64,000 nt of DNA from Rubrivivax sp. (GTDB taxonomy: Bacteria; Pseudomonadota; Gammaproteobacteria; Burkholderiales; Burkholderiaceae_C): the NCBI GenBank assembly GCA_019635315.1, contig JAHBZT010000004.1, positions 310,001 through 374,000 on the forward strand, given 5' to 3'. Below the pieces are notes generated by a model. It was not told where the DNA came from and did not search any database. It saw only the letters and a list, made by a program, of their open reading frames with translations. Shown here piece after piece: positions 24,684 to 33,231 of this stretch (the stretch's first letter is position 1; each line of letters begins with the position of its first letter). Made by a program: the position numbers and the translations under genes.

Positions 24684-27002
24684 TCAGCCGGCCCGCTCGC
24701 CTGCTACGCCGGTCGACCGGGTCGCGAAGTCGTGCATCAGCAGCGCTAGATCGACCGACATCCGTTCGCGGTGGCGGCGAAGGTCGACGCCCGTCAACTC
24801 CTCGAACTGGGCGAGACGGTAGCGGACGGTCTTCTCGTGGACGAAAAGCTGCAGCGCCGTCAGCTTCAGCGAACAATCGTTGTCCAGATAGGATCGGATG
24901 GTCTTCGCCAGGACGCCATGGTGTGCGGAGTCGTACTTGAGCATCGGGCCCAGCATGCGGTCGATGTACTTGCGAAGGTCGTGCCCCTCGGCAATACCGC
25001 CACCGTTCAATAACAGCGTCAGCACGCCCAGATGCTCGTGAATCACCACCGGGCTCTGCGCCGTGCCGAGCTTCCCAACGGCCAGCGCGGCACACTTGGC
25101 CTCCTGGTTGGCGTTCGACAACTGCGACGGCGAATCGAATGGAGCGCTGACGCCCCAGAACGTTCTGACCTTATCCCTCGCCAGGATCTCCTCGTTCAGC
25201 GACTTGAGCTGCCGCGTCACCTGCGCGGCGTCCAACGCTGGGATGATCCCCACGATCAGATCGCCGCGGGAGGACGTCAGTTTCAGTCCCGCAGCGCTCA
25301 GCGCTCGCTCGCTCGCTTCTCGCACGGCGCGCCGCTTGCGCTGCACCGTGTCCATGTTCCAACCCTCGCCGCGCGCCGTCTCTGCCAAGCCCTCGATGGT
25401 GCAATGGACGACGCGGTGCGGACCCCGCAGGTCGATGTGGAACTCCGCCAAGCGCTCGAGCGCGGATTGCCTGACCGGCGGCGTGCCCTCCAGCAAGTCC
25501 CACATCAACGCGCCGAGCGCGGATGCCCGGGCGACACTTGCAGCACGCTGCTCAAGGCAATACAGCGCGCTAGCGACCGCTCCTTGACGGCTTGCGGCTT
25601 CTTGCATCTCGGCCGGCTCGCTGTTCGAGTGCATGCATACCCAGCCGACCCGGTCTCCGCCGGCAACGATCGGACGCAGCGAGAGCCAGCCGTCGCGCTC
25701 CCGGGACGTCACGCTCGTGTTGTTCGCGTACCCGGGGAACTGCCGCACGGCCTTCTCCACCCGCTCGAGCCAGTCGCCGGGCGAGACCGGCACGGGATAG
25801 GCAGCCATCACTCCGAGATCGGTCCCCAGGATCGCGACCTCCGCGGCGGCATGGCGGGCGACGATCCGCGCAATCGCGGTGACGCCGCCGCCGTCCAGCA
25901 GGGCGCCGATGACGTCGTCCTGGAGTTGCGCCGACACACGCACGACCTCATGCTGCAGGCGCAGGCTCTCGTTGGTCTGTGTGAGCTGCTGCACTGCGGC
26001 CTTCTGGCTTTCGTACAACCGGGCATTTTGGACCGCGATCGCCGTCAGATTGGCGAGCGCGGCGACGCGCTTCTCGTCCTGGTCGGTGAACGGCAGGTCG
26101 CGTCGGCGCCAAACCTCGAGCACGCCGATCACGCCCTCTCGCGCAAGCAGCGGCGCACCCACCGCACAGCGGATCTGCTCGTCGCGAACGAGCCAGAAGT
26201 AGTCGCGGCTGACCTGATCGCTGGCGAGGTAGTCGTCGACCTTGCACGGACGCTCGGTCTCTAGAACGCGCCCTGCAAGACCCTGTCCGCGCTTCATCCT
26301 GAGCCGATCGATGTCCAGCGTGTCGTTGCCGACGCAACTGCGCATCACGAGTTCGTCGCCGTCTCGAAGAAACACCCCGCCGATGTCCGCGCCGAGGAGC
26401 CGGACCGCCTCGCGCGCGATCGAGAACAGCACCTCGTCCAGTTCGGATGCGGACAGGATGCGTCTGGCGACCTGCTGCAAGCTGCCGATCTCGTCCATCG
26501 CGTCCCTCGTGACGCGATACTGGGTCGCCGCGGTGAGCGCGAGTTCGAAGCCGATCGCAAGGCAGCGCAGCACCTGGGCTTGGTCCGCGTCGACGAGTTG
26601 GCAATCCGCCAGGACACCCATCCCCGGCTTCACCGGTACGAAGGTGCCGATACCGGGCAGCACGGAGATGTCGCCCGACGTCGCGACCGTGGTCGGAAGC
26701 TCAGCAATGAGTTCGCCCGGTCCGCACGCATTCTCACTGGCGCGGCACCAACCTGCGCCCACGCGTTCGATCACGGCCACGCCGCATCCGCCAAGCGCGG
26801 CAGCGAAGCACGCTGCCGCAGTCTCCATCACCCGTTGATCGCCGCCGAGCGCGGCATCGGCCACCGCCCGCAGGGCGCCGCCGATCTGCAGGAGCTGCAC
26901 AGCGCCGGGCGGAGAGCGCGGCCCTGGGTCCGGCAAAGCGTCGCCTGCCCCAGGCGACGGCGGCACGACGGCAAGGTGTCTGCTACGCTTCGCCCTGTGC
27001 AT
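24684..27002 (-). CDS. GAF-domain/PucR-type transcriptional regulator (locus A copy)
   Basis: A 772-residue regulator with a GAF sensor at about residues 180-335 (motifs GVFLRDGDELVMR, RGQGLAGRV, GAPLLAREGVIGVLEVW), a middle dimerisation/GGDEF-like region common to CdaR/PucR proteins, and a C-terminal PucR helix-turn-helix (SLKLTALQLFVHEKTVRYRL). Such proteins usually activate catabolic operons. It resembles the protein at 59969-62191 throughout. It converges on the GntR gene and follows the shell-gene remnant, so it likely regulated a microcompartment-type locus. Confidence 0.85.
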   Translation of the reverse strand: MHRAKRSRHLAVVPPSPGAGDALPDPGPRSPPGAVQLLQIGGALRAVADAALGGDQRVMETAAACFAAALGGCGVAVIERVGAGWCRASENACGPGELIAELPTTVATSGDISVLPGIGTFVPVKPGMGVLADCQLVDADQAQVLRCLAIGFELALTAATQYRVTRDAMDEIGSLQQVARRILSASELDEVLFSIAREAVRLLGADIGGVFLRDGDELVMRSCVGNDTLDIDRLRMKRGQGLAGRVLETERPCKVDDYLASDQVSRDYFWLVRDEQIRCAVGAPLLAREGVIGVLEVWRRRDLPFTDQDEKRVAALANLTAIAVQNARLYESQKAAVQQLTQTNESLRLQHEVVRVSAQLQDDVIGALLDGGGVTAIARIVARHAAAEVAILGTDLGVMAAYPVPVSPGDWLERVEKAVRQFPGYANNTSVTSRERDGWLSLRPIVAGGDRVGWVCMHSNSEPAEMQEAASRQGAVASALYCLEQRAASVARASALGALMWDLLEGTPPVRQSALERLAEFHIDLRGPHRVVHCTIEGLAETARGEGWNMDTVQRKRRAVREASERALSAAGLKLTSSRGDLIVGIIPALDAAQVTRQLKSLNEEILARDKVRTFWGVSAPFDSPSQLSNANQEAKCAALAVGKLGTAQSPVVIHEHLGVLTLLLNGGGIAEGHDLRKYIDRMLGPMLKYDSAHHGVLAKTIRSYLDNDCSLKLTALQLFVHEKTVRYRLAQFEELTGVDLRRHRERMSVDLALLMHDFATRSTGVAGERAG

Positions 27003-27038
27003 CGACTCCTCCGCACTCTAGCGTACCGGGGGCCGCTC

Positions 27039-27243
27039 GATGATCTCTTACGACCTCTTCGTGCGGGCTGCGAATCATGTACGCGGCGCGCACCTTGCTG
27101 ACCGCGCCCGCCGCTGCGGCGCTGGCTTCGACGGCCGACCGCACCATGCCCCCATCGCCCAGCACGATAAAGGTGGTGATGCCACCACCCCGCTGCTGCG
27201 CCGTCGGCAGGGCCACGCTCTCCGCATTCTCGAAGCGCAGTCT
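27039..27243 (-). pseudogene. Remnant of a BMC-H (hexameric microcompartment shell) gene
   Basis: Translated residues contain the second half of a BMC domain. QQRGGGITTFIVLGDGG matches the pore loop and following strand of the intact shell proteins ([17 protein letters not shown] at 47864-48172), followed by VRSAVEASAAAAGAVSKVRAAYMI and RSPHEEVV at the usual end. The first ~30 residues of the domain are missing and no start is apparent. It lies between the PucR-type regulator and the 193-residue gene, on the same strand as both. Confidence 0.8.
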
Positions 27244-27297
27244 ACACCCGGGTGGCGCTGGCACAACGCCATTGCGCAGCATCGGTGGCCCGTATGT

Positions 27298-27879
27298 TCA
27301 CGTCGTGTCGCGCTTGCGCCCGAGCACCGTGAGGATGTCCTCGTGGAACTCGAACCAGACGTTGTGCACCGAGTCCACGGTCGGGTTGCAGACGAAGTCG
27401 CGTTCGCCCAAGTCGACCTTTTCCATGCTGCGCTCCAGACGACCGACGTAGCCCGCATAGCGGGGGATCGCCGGCATCAGCAGCGCGATGTCCTTGGCCA
27501 GCCGTTCGGCCGCCTGCAGCAGTCGGCGCTCTGAGCTCGGGTCCCCCTCGCTCTCCTGCCATTGCGACACCGCAGCGATGAAGCGCGTGTTCAACGCCTC
27601 GAAGCCGTGGTACCAGGCGGTCATCGCCGGATCCTTGCGCTGTTCAACGTAGGCCTCGGCGTAGTGCTTCACCACCTCGGCGGCGCCGTCGTCGAGCACC
27701 ATCACGCCGTCGGCGCCCATGTCCATCACCCAACCCCGCGTCGTCGCGTCCTCGAGGCAGCGCGCGACGTCGTGTGCCTCGGCGCCTGTCATTTCGACGA
27801 TCTGCGGTGCAGTGACCATCTTCTTGAGATAGACCGCATTGAGGACGAGGAATTCAGTTTCGGTAAGCATGTTCGTCAC
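27298..27879 (-). CDS. Uncharacterised protein with predicted winged-helix N terminus
   Basis: A 193-residue protein. The first ~65 residues (LTETEFLVLNAVYLKK, TAPQIVEMTG, EDATTRGWVMDMG) look like a MarR/winged-helix fold. The rest is helical, with an acidic WYHGFEALNTRF segment and a VWFEFHEDIL motif near the end. I do not recognise the family. It is the last of a four-gene leftward cassette. The start is GTG 27879, or ATG 27870. It could be a regulator or an enzyme subunit that reuses a wHTH fold. Confidence 0.65.
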   Translation of the reverse strand: MTNMLTETEFLVLNAVYLKKMVTAPQIVEMTGAEAHDVARCLEDATTRGWVMDMGADGVMVLDDGAAEVVKHYAEAYVEQRKDPAMTAWYHGFEALNTRFIAAVSQWQESEGDPSSERRLLQAAERLAKDIALLMPAIPRYAGYVGRLERSMEKVDLGERDFVCNPTVDSVHNVWFEFHEDILTVLGRKRDTT

Positions 27880-27969
27880 ATGGCGGCATCGCGCCGGCTC
27901 TGTCGCCCCTTCGAGCGTTGGGGTCCGGCGGCGGTCCGACCTGAACCGGACGCCGGCCGGGTTCGGAAA

Positions 27970-28419
27970 TTACCCGAGCGTCGACCCGGGCGACTGGTCC
28001 GCAGGCGCTTGCTGGGCCCCCGCCTTCAGTTCCATCTTCGCATAGACGCGGCCCAACTTGCCGTCGCACTCCATCAGCAGCGGGGTGCCGTCGGGAATGG
28101 ACTCCGCCCCCTCGAGCATCAGCGTCATGATGATCGGCACGCGGAAGTTGCGCCCCACGATGCCGAGGTGAGATTCCGGCGTTCCGGCGTAGGTGATGAT
28201 GCCGGCAGGCTTCTTGTACAGCAGCGGCGCGACGAAGGTCGTCGTGCCGCCGGGCGTGACCACAACCGTCTCCTTGACCTTCTGCAGATCCTTCATCAGG
28301 GTGATCATCTGTTTCGGTTCTGTCACGTTCAGCGCCACGCCCTTGTGGCGGCCGACCGGAACTACGTTGTAGCCCTGTCCGATGTAGCGGTAGCCGTCGA
28401 TCTCGGTCTCGTTAGCCAT
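27970..28419 (-). CDS. Stand-alone PEP-utilising-enzyme mobile (phosphohistidine) domain
   Basis: A 149-residue protein that corresponds to the swivelling phosphohistidine domain of PEP synthase and dikinases. The motif GIITYAGTPESHLGIVGR carries the probable phospho-acceptor His84. The N-terminal GTTTFVAPLLYKKPAG and C-terminal DGTPLLMECDGKLGRVY match the domain edges. Alone it cannot bind ATP, so it must work with a separate ATP-grasp partner, as in phenylphosphate synthase, or with a PPDK-like protein in this window. AGGAG precedes the ATG. A decayed copy exists at 51034-51239. Confidence 0.8.
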   Translation of the reverse strand: MANETEIDGYRYIGQGYNVVPVGRHKGVALNVTEPKQMITLMKDLQKVKETVVVTPGGTTTFVAPLLYKKPAGIITYAGTPESHLGIVGRNFRVPIIMTLMLEGAESIPDGTPLLMECDGKLGRVYAKMELKAGAQQAPADQSPGSTLG

Positions 28420-28440
28420 TTGAGAGTCTCCTGTAGTGAG

Positions 28441-28902
28441 TCAGATCTTCATCTTGTTCAGGCCGCTCTCCTCGGGCGAGAGGAAGAGCCAAGGAATCGC
28501 GGGCTCCTGAGGCGGGTAGAGGAAGACGACTTCCTTCAGGCGCAGCGGGAAGTCGGTCTTGCGCAGCGTCGTCCACTCCCAGTCTTCGTCCCACTTGATC
28601 TTCGCCGGCTCCTTTCGCAGCTCGTCGATGTCGAGCACGGCCAGTTCCTCGGCCGTGTACCAGGGCGGGAACTTGCCCTTGTACGCGTCCACGTAAGCCA
28701 GGAACTCGTCGCCCTTGGACTCGATGCAGACGATCACGCATTGGGCGTAGAAGCCTGCGTTGCAGCGGATGAAGTACTTCGACTCGTTGTTCAGCCAAGT
28801 CTCGAACTCGTCGGCCGTCTGGAAGTTCTTGCTCAGGGCCCACTCCTCGTGCGACCAAGCAAACCGCTTCTCGGCGTCCTTCTTCACCTTGATGTCAGCC
28901 AT
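28441..28902 (-). CDS. Uncharacterised 153-residue protein of the phosphohistidine cassette
   Basis: A soluble, acidic and Trp/Tyr-rich protein (WSHEEWALSKNF, WLNNESKYFIRC, WDEDWEWTTLRK) with two Cys in the centre (RCNAGFYAQCVIVC). I do not recognise it. The gene has a strong AAGGAG site, lies 21 bases upstream of the phosphohistidine-domain gene and 36 bases after the 415-residue gene, and so is clearly co-expressed. It may be a small subunit of a multi-protein enzyme built around the phosphohistidine domain. Confidence 0.7.
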   Translation of the reverse strand: MADIKVKKDAEKRFAWSHEEWALSKNFQTADEFETWLNNESKYFIRCNAGFYAQCVIVCIESKGDEFLAYVDAYKGKFPPWYTAEELAVLDIDELRKEPAKIKWDEDWEWTTLRKTDFPLRLKEVVFLYPPQEPAIPWLFLSPEESGLNKMKI

Positions 28903-28938
28903 ATTCAGCTCCTTTTCATTCGACGAAGCGGCGCCTCG

Positions 28939-30186
28939 TCAGTTGCTGATCTCGTATCTGCCGAACTTGGTTCCCCTGCATCGGAACCCCGGAAGCTGCG
29001 GCGGAGGCGCTCCCAGGCCGGCCGTCGCTTTGCGCTGGACTTCGCCGGCCTTGCCATAGCCCTTGAGCAGGTATTCCATGCTGCGCAGATCCATGTCCCA
29101 GAACCCCATGGAGGCGGCCTCGGCCTCGAGGTCGTGCGCCCGCACATAGGGCAGCGAGGCAGCGACATAGGTCCAGTTGCCTTCGAGGATCTTGTCGAAA
29201 TGCGGCTTCATCGCGAGGTACGAGTACATCCGCTCGACCGCGGCCTCGATCTTCGCGATGTGCGTCTCCAGTTCGTTCAGCGGAATCCTGGTGGTCGTGC
29301 CGTTCGGGAAGTCGGCGTCGCGCATATAGACTGCCGCCTCGATCAGTGCCTCGTCCTCGTAGTCGGCCGGATCGCAGAAGAGCGTGCCCGTGTTGTAGAT
29401 GGAGAACATCTTCAGCTTGCCGCTCTGGCGGTCGCGCATCATCTTCTTCTTGTCGTAGGTCAGGACCAGCGAGTACGAGAACGGCAGGTCGCCGACGACG
29501 TAGGTCCACGGGAACGACTTCTCGTTGACGAAGCAGTCCCGGACCAGCATCAAGCGGTCGCCGAGGTCGTACGGGCCGGTGTCGCCCAGCCCGAGCCGGT
29601 TGTCGTAGTGGTCGAGGAAGCCCATCAGCTGGGCCAGCGAGTTGAAGCGGCCCACCGTGGCGCGCAGGTCCGGGTCGCGCAGCGGCTCCACCTTCGTGCC
29701 CAGATCTTCGACCACGTCCTGGTCGAGTACCTGCAGCGCATAGCCCACGTCCATGACCGCAGGCTTCTTCTGCCGCATGTAGCCCTCGAAGACGGTGCGC
29801 CAGAAACTGTAGATGATGCGCAGGTTGTCGATGTAGTCGTTCGGCCCGATCAGACCGCCGTCGATCAGGAACAGCCGGCCGAACAGCGCGATCCCGCAGC
29901 CCCACTGGATGTTGCACGGCGTGATCGTCTTGATCCCGAACTCCCGATGGCCGGAGCTGCAGGTTGCGCGGATGCCCTCCATGCCGACCTTCTCGCCCAG
30001 CCACATGTACAGCCATGGGTGCTGCAAGAACGTGGTCTGGAACGACAGCATTTCGTATTCCGCGCGCGGAATCAGCGGGTTCACGCCCTCTGTGCCCCGG
30101 CGGGCCAACAGGTCGGCCACGTACCAGGAGTTGTGCTTGGCCCACTTGACGGTTTCTTCGAGGGGCATCAGTTCTAGGCACTTCAT
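28939..30186 (-). CDS. Uncharacterised 415-residue protein, probable main subunit of the cassette enzyme
   Basis: A large soluble protein without signal peptide or membrane segments. Notable features are a Cys/His cluster (RATCSSGHREFGIK and TPCNIQWGCGIALFG) around residues 70-100 and a further FCDPADYED segment, all candidates for catalytic or metal-binding sites. It begins with a strong AAGGAG site 9 bases before ATG 30186. I cannot assign a family. As the largest gene of the cassette and next to a phosphohistidine protein, it may bind the organic substrate. Codon use is like its neighbours. Confidence 0.7.
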   Translation of the reverse strand: MKCLELMPLEETVKWAKHNSWYVADLLARRGTEGVNPLIPRAEYEMLSFQTTFLQHPWLYMWLGEKVGMEGIRATCSSGHREFGIKTITPCNIQWGCGIALFGRLFLIDGGLIGPNDYIDNLRIIYSFWRTVFEGYMRQKKPAVMDVGYALQVLDQDVVEDLGTKVEPLRDPDLRATVGRFNSLAQLMGFLDHYDNRLGLGDTGPYDLGDRLMLVRDCFVNEKSFPWTYVVGDLPFSYSLVLTYDKKKMMRDRQSGKLKMFSIYNTGTLFCDPADYEDEALIEAAVYMRDADFPNGTTTRIPLNELETHIAKIEAAVERMYSYLAMKPHFDKILEGNWTYVAASLPYVRAHDLEAEAASMGFWDMDLRSMEYLLKGYGKAGEVQRKATAGLGAPPPQLPGFRCRGTKFGRYEISN

Positions 30187-30404
30187 CTTCGTGTCTCCTT
30201 GAGGAAGGAACTTCGGCTTATCTGTGGTCGCGTTGGTCTGGCGTAGCCTCGCGACCACGGGCTTGACTACAAGGCCGGCGCTACGGCGAGTGGTCGCGCG
30301 GGCGGCGCGTGGCGACGAGGTCAGCGCCAGCCCACCCAGCGCGCCGCTGCGCCTTCACGCCGGCCTCAGGGTCACGCGGCGCGGCGCCTGAATCACCTGG
30401 GCGT

Positions 30405-30748
30405 CCGCGGCCGTGCGCCGCGGATATCCCCGCCCGGCGCGTCCTCGCGGTAGGCCGTGCTGCAGCAACGCTGCGCGACGTAGCGGTGGTACCCGAAGAT
30501 GCGGCGCATCGACTTGGCCTTGCGCGGCTGCACGTCGCCCGAAAACTCGTTTGAAAGGCAGGGTGCGATGGAGGCGAGCAGTGCCGCGTCAGCGACTCGA
30601 GGAAACTGTCCTCGAAGATGGCGGAGGATGCAAGCCGAGTGTGGGTGCCCGGACCGTGCTCGCTGTTCGTCTGCGCGAACAGCTTCCACGATGCGGCGCG
30701 CGTGTCCACCAGGGTGTCATCCATCTCGAAGAAGATGGCGCGCGGCAT
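30405..30748 (-). pseudogene. Broken HAD phosphatase (copy of 51314-52288)
   Basis: From ATG 30748 the translation MPRAIFFEMDDTLVDTRAAS followed by WKLFAQTN matches the N terminus of the intact HAD protein at 52288, with the nucleophile motif DxDGT already changed to MDDT. After about 60 residues the match jumps frame and skips ~55 residues, resuming as FSGDVQPRKAKSMRRIFG and HRYVAQRCCSTAY. No stable C-terminal region remains. The order HAD-DUF7064 is the same as in locus B. The interval 30187-30404 shows no other gene. Confidence 0.85.
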
Positions 30749-30756
30749 GCGAAGCA

Positions 30757-31761
30757 TCAAAGCGGTTTGGACGCGCTCAACGTGGCCGGGGCGCTGTTGA
30801 GCGTATTTAGGACCGGCAGCTCGATGAAGTCCATCACCTCGCCCCAGCCGCGCTGCGTGCCGCAGGTCCACTCGCTGAGCGTGTTGAAGCCGATGCTGTT
30901 GGGCACGTAGACCCAAGGCATCGTGGTCACGGTGCGCCCGTTCAGTTCCCACACGCGATTGCTGCTGTCGGTCAGTCGCAAGGCGATGCTCTCGGGATAG
31001 CGCTCCTGCTTGCGCAGCGTCTGGCCAGTGCCGGACTTCAGCCCGAAGACCTTGCCGCGCTCGAGCACGTAGCCGTGCGCAAGCCATAGTTCGCGCCCGT
31101 TGTCCTGTGCCGGATCGAAACCGAGGATGGCATGGATCGCCAGGTCCTTCGAGAAGTGAGCGTGCAGCCAGCTCATCGCGGGCGCGCCGCGCTCGGGGCG
31201 CGGGCCCCAGCTGTGGTCCATCGTCGAGACGCAATCGATCGGCACCGTGCGCCCGCGCACCGTGACGCTGCCCTTGAAGGCGCCGGTCTGATCGAAGTGC
31301 CCGTTGTAAGCGGTGCCCCAGGCGAACTTGCCCTCCTGAGACGCCGACGCGCACATCGGGTCCATCGCCGGATCGTGGATGTCGAAGGCCGGCATCAGCG
31401 CTTCGTAGCGAACGTCGATGCGGGTGCCGTGGCCGTCGTCGTAGTCGATCTGCCACTGCCGGTTGGGCGCAAGGCAGCGCACGTGCAAGCCGCTGCTGAG
31501 CGCGTAGTCGCGCAGGTTGCGCGGCTGCGGGATCGGCACGGCCGAGCGCATGTCGCAGAAGTCAGCCTCCCAGTGCGTCACCGTGCGGCGCGAGTTCATG
31601 CAGACTGAAGTCGTGACCGTGCCGAGATTGGTGCGGAACAGGGCATATACCCCGACATTGAGGTGCTCCTCGGCGTTGTAGAAGCCGAAGTAGTTGGTCT
31701 CTGCCCAGGTCGGATGCGCCGGATCGGGCGGGTGAAAGTCAGCGTCGTCGTCCCGAATCAT
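30757..31761 (-). CDS. DUF7064/DUF7065-like (CrtC-like lipocalin-fold) protein
   Basis: A 334-residue protein resembling the two-domain family related to hydroxyneurosporene synthase, often found in terpenoid and steroid catabolic clusters. Visible features are an aromatic-rich N terminus (TNYFGFYNAEEHLNVGVYALFR), the central DHSWGPR signature (with CVSTMDH just before), and the C-terminal GWGEVMDFIEL. AAGGAGA precedes ATG 31761. Biochemical function is unknown; hydration or binding of a hydrophobic substrate is possible. A copy truncated after ~66 residues is at 52285-52593 in locus B. Confidence 0.75.
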   Translation of the reverse strand: MIRDDDADFHPPDPAHPTWAETNYFGFYNAEEHLNVGVYALFRTNLGTVTTSVCMNSRRTVTHWEADFCDMRSAVPIPQPRNLRDYALSSGLHVRCLAPNRQWQIDYDDGHGTRIDVRYEALMPAFDIHDPAMDPMCASASQEGKFAWGTAYNGHFDQTGAFKGSVTVRGRTVPIDCVSTMDHSWGPRPERGAPAMSWLHAHFSKDLAIHAILGFDPAQDNGRELWLAHGYVLERGKVFGLKSGTGQTLRKQERYPESIALRLTDSSNRVWELNGRTVTTMPWVYVPNSIGFNTLSEWTCGTQRGWGEVMDFIELPVLNTLNSAPATLSASKPL

Positions 31762-32072
31762 GCTTTGTCTCCTTGAGCCGGTCGTGGCCGGCGGTCTGGA
31801 AGGACTGTAGAGAGGGTGCGCGCCGTGAGCTATGGCCATGACGGACAATTCCGAGGAGCGCGCACTGTCCGATCCGGCCAATGGGGTCGCCGGCGCTCGG
31901 GGATACCCTGACGGCACAGAAGAACGTAGGAGGACGGGGAAGAACCGTTGAGGCTCGCGCTATTGCGTGGCTGGGCGGTGGCGTCGGTCAAGGCCCAGGG
32001 TCTCGCTGCACACGAGCTACTGCTCCTCGAGGACGTGCCAGCTTCGCACCCGACGTCGGACCCGGCGCCGGC
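31762..32072. promoter_or_regulatory. Upstream region of the locus A cassette with a motif shared with locus B
   Basis: About 310 bases without a gene. At 31831-31853 the sequence TATGGCCATGACGG-ACAATTCCG resembles CATGGCCGGCATGG-ATAACGGATTCCG at 52677-52704, also upstream of a DUF7064-type gene. It could be a common operator or simply residual homology. Confidence 0.35.
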
Positions 32073-32409
32073 GTGAGCGAACTGGTGCCGAAGCCAGCGC
32101 TCGTCGGGCCCACCGACGCTCTCGTGTGCATGAGCCTGACGGGTGTCCGCGGCGGCGGTCGGTCGGCACTGGCTGAGTTCGTGCACGTGCCGTTGGCCGA
32201 CACCACACTCGCCGGACTGCCCAACGGCTGCTCGCCGGACGCGGCGCGGTTGATCGACGACTGCCTCGCCACCGGCTGGGTGGCGACGGAGTGCGGCGGC
32301 GCGCAGCCGAACGACAAAGTCGCCATCGTCGGCAATGGCGCGGTCGCGCAGCTCGCCGCGCTGTCCGCGCAGGCGGTGGGCGCCGACGTCGTCGCCGTGG
32401 TCGAACCGC
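32073..32409 (+). pseudogene. Broken zinc alcohol dehydrogenase (copy of 58897-59934)
   Basis: The translation starts with LVPKPALVGPTDALV, matching the N-terminal strand of the intact dehydrogenase, then jumps over the zinc-binding region and resumes as LAEFVHVPLADTTLAGLP, LATGWVA and AIVGNGAVAQLAALSAQA. The structural- and catalytic-zinc cysteines are deleted, and the C-terminal half is lost after VVAVVEP. It shows that locus A once carried the same dehydrogenase as locus B. Confidence 0.85.
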
Positions 32410-32514
32410 TGCTGACGCGTCGGCTCAAGCCATCGAGTCAATCGTACGTGCGCCGTTCATTCAAGCGGATTGTCCCGCGGCTATCGTCTCCTGCTTGCCA
32501 TCCAGTCGGCGCGG

Positions 32515-33231
32515 TTACGACGCCTTCAGCAAGCGCCTTATCCCTATAGCAGCGAGCGATCCAGTCCCGCTGTGCCGGACCTGGCTTTTGTCGTACCGGT
32601 GCTCGACGCCTACAGGGCAGGCCTGTCGGGCCGGGCAGGCGTACGCACAGGGCGAGGCTTCCAAGAGCCGCTGGCGGTGGCAGGCGTTCATGTCCATGGT
32701 CCCGGCGTCGAGCGCAGAGGCCGGGCACGCCCCGATGCACGGCTTGGCGGTGCAATCGACGCATGGATGCCCGTGGTCTTCGACGGGCGAGGCCGGAAGT
32801 TCCGAGTCCACGATGATCGCCGCGCGGTACGCAAACCAGCTGCCCCACCTGGCATTGATGCCCACCATGAACGGGGATGGATGGTGCCAACCCGCGAGTG
32901 TCCCGAGGCGCTGGAGACCGATGTGCCGGTCGGCTGGTAGTCCCTTGGGGTAGACAAAGCGAATCCGCGCTTGGGGCAGCGCAAGGGCTGCCCATTGCTC
33001 GACCACGCCTATCGAGTACGAGTCGATCGGATGCACCGGGTCCGTTGCATGCTTCTGTACGCGCTCCCACAGGAGGCGCCCAGCGTGTCCGATGAGGATG
33101 AGTTGGCGTTCGTGCTCGCCAAGTCCCAGCGGCGCAAGCAGGTCCGGCGGGAGCCGTGCGAGATCGAAGATGTGCTGCCGGTTCAGCCCGGCCTCGTCCA
33201 GCATGGACTTGAAGGGAATCATGATGAACAT
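32515..33231 (-). CDS. 4Fe-4S ferredoxin-type protein (QueG-like) at the end of the cobalamin operon
   Basis: A 238-residue protein whose C-terminal part has an iron-sulfur signature (CVDCTAKPCIGACP followed by three more Cys pairs, CAYACPARQACPVG). The N-terminal domain resembles the QueG/cobalamin-reductase type fold. QueG-family enzymes are cobalamin dependent, and the gene is the last of the cob operon, so a role in corrinoid reduction is plausible. The ATG at 33231 overlaps the end of the upstream frameshifted gene; 33222 is an alternative start. Confidence 0.65.
   Translation of the reverse strand: MFIMIPFKSMLDEAGLNRQHIFDLARLPPDLLAPLGLGEHERQLILIGHAGRLLWERVQKHATDPVHPIDSYSIGVVEQWAALALPQARIRFVYPKGLPADRHIGLQRLGTLAGWHHPSPFMVGINARWGSWFAYRAAIIVDSELPASPVEDHGHPCVDCTAKPCIGACPASALDAGTMDMNACHRQRLLEASPCAYACPARQACPVGVEHRYDKSQVRHSGTGSLAAIGIRRLLKAS

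Noticed and set aside
27562-30177. An 871-codon open frame on the plus strand across the locus A cassette
   Set aside because: It is antisense to four genes with good ribosome sites and sensible proteins. Its translation is Arg/His/Leu/Val-rich low-information sequence typical of the complement of GC-rich genes.
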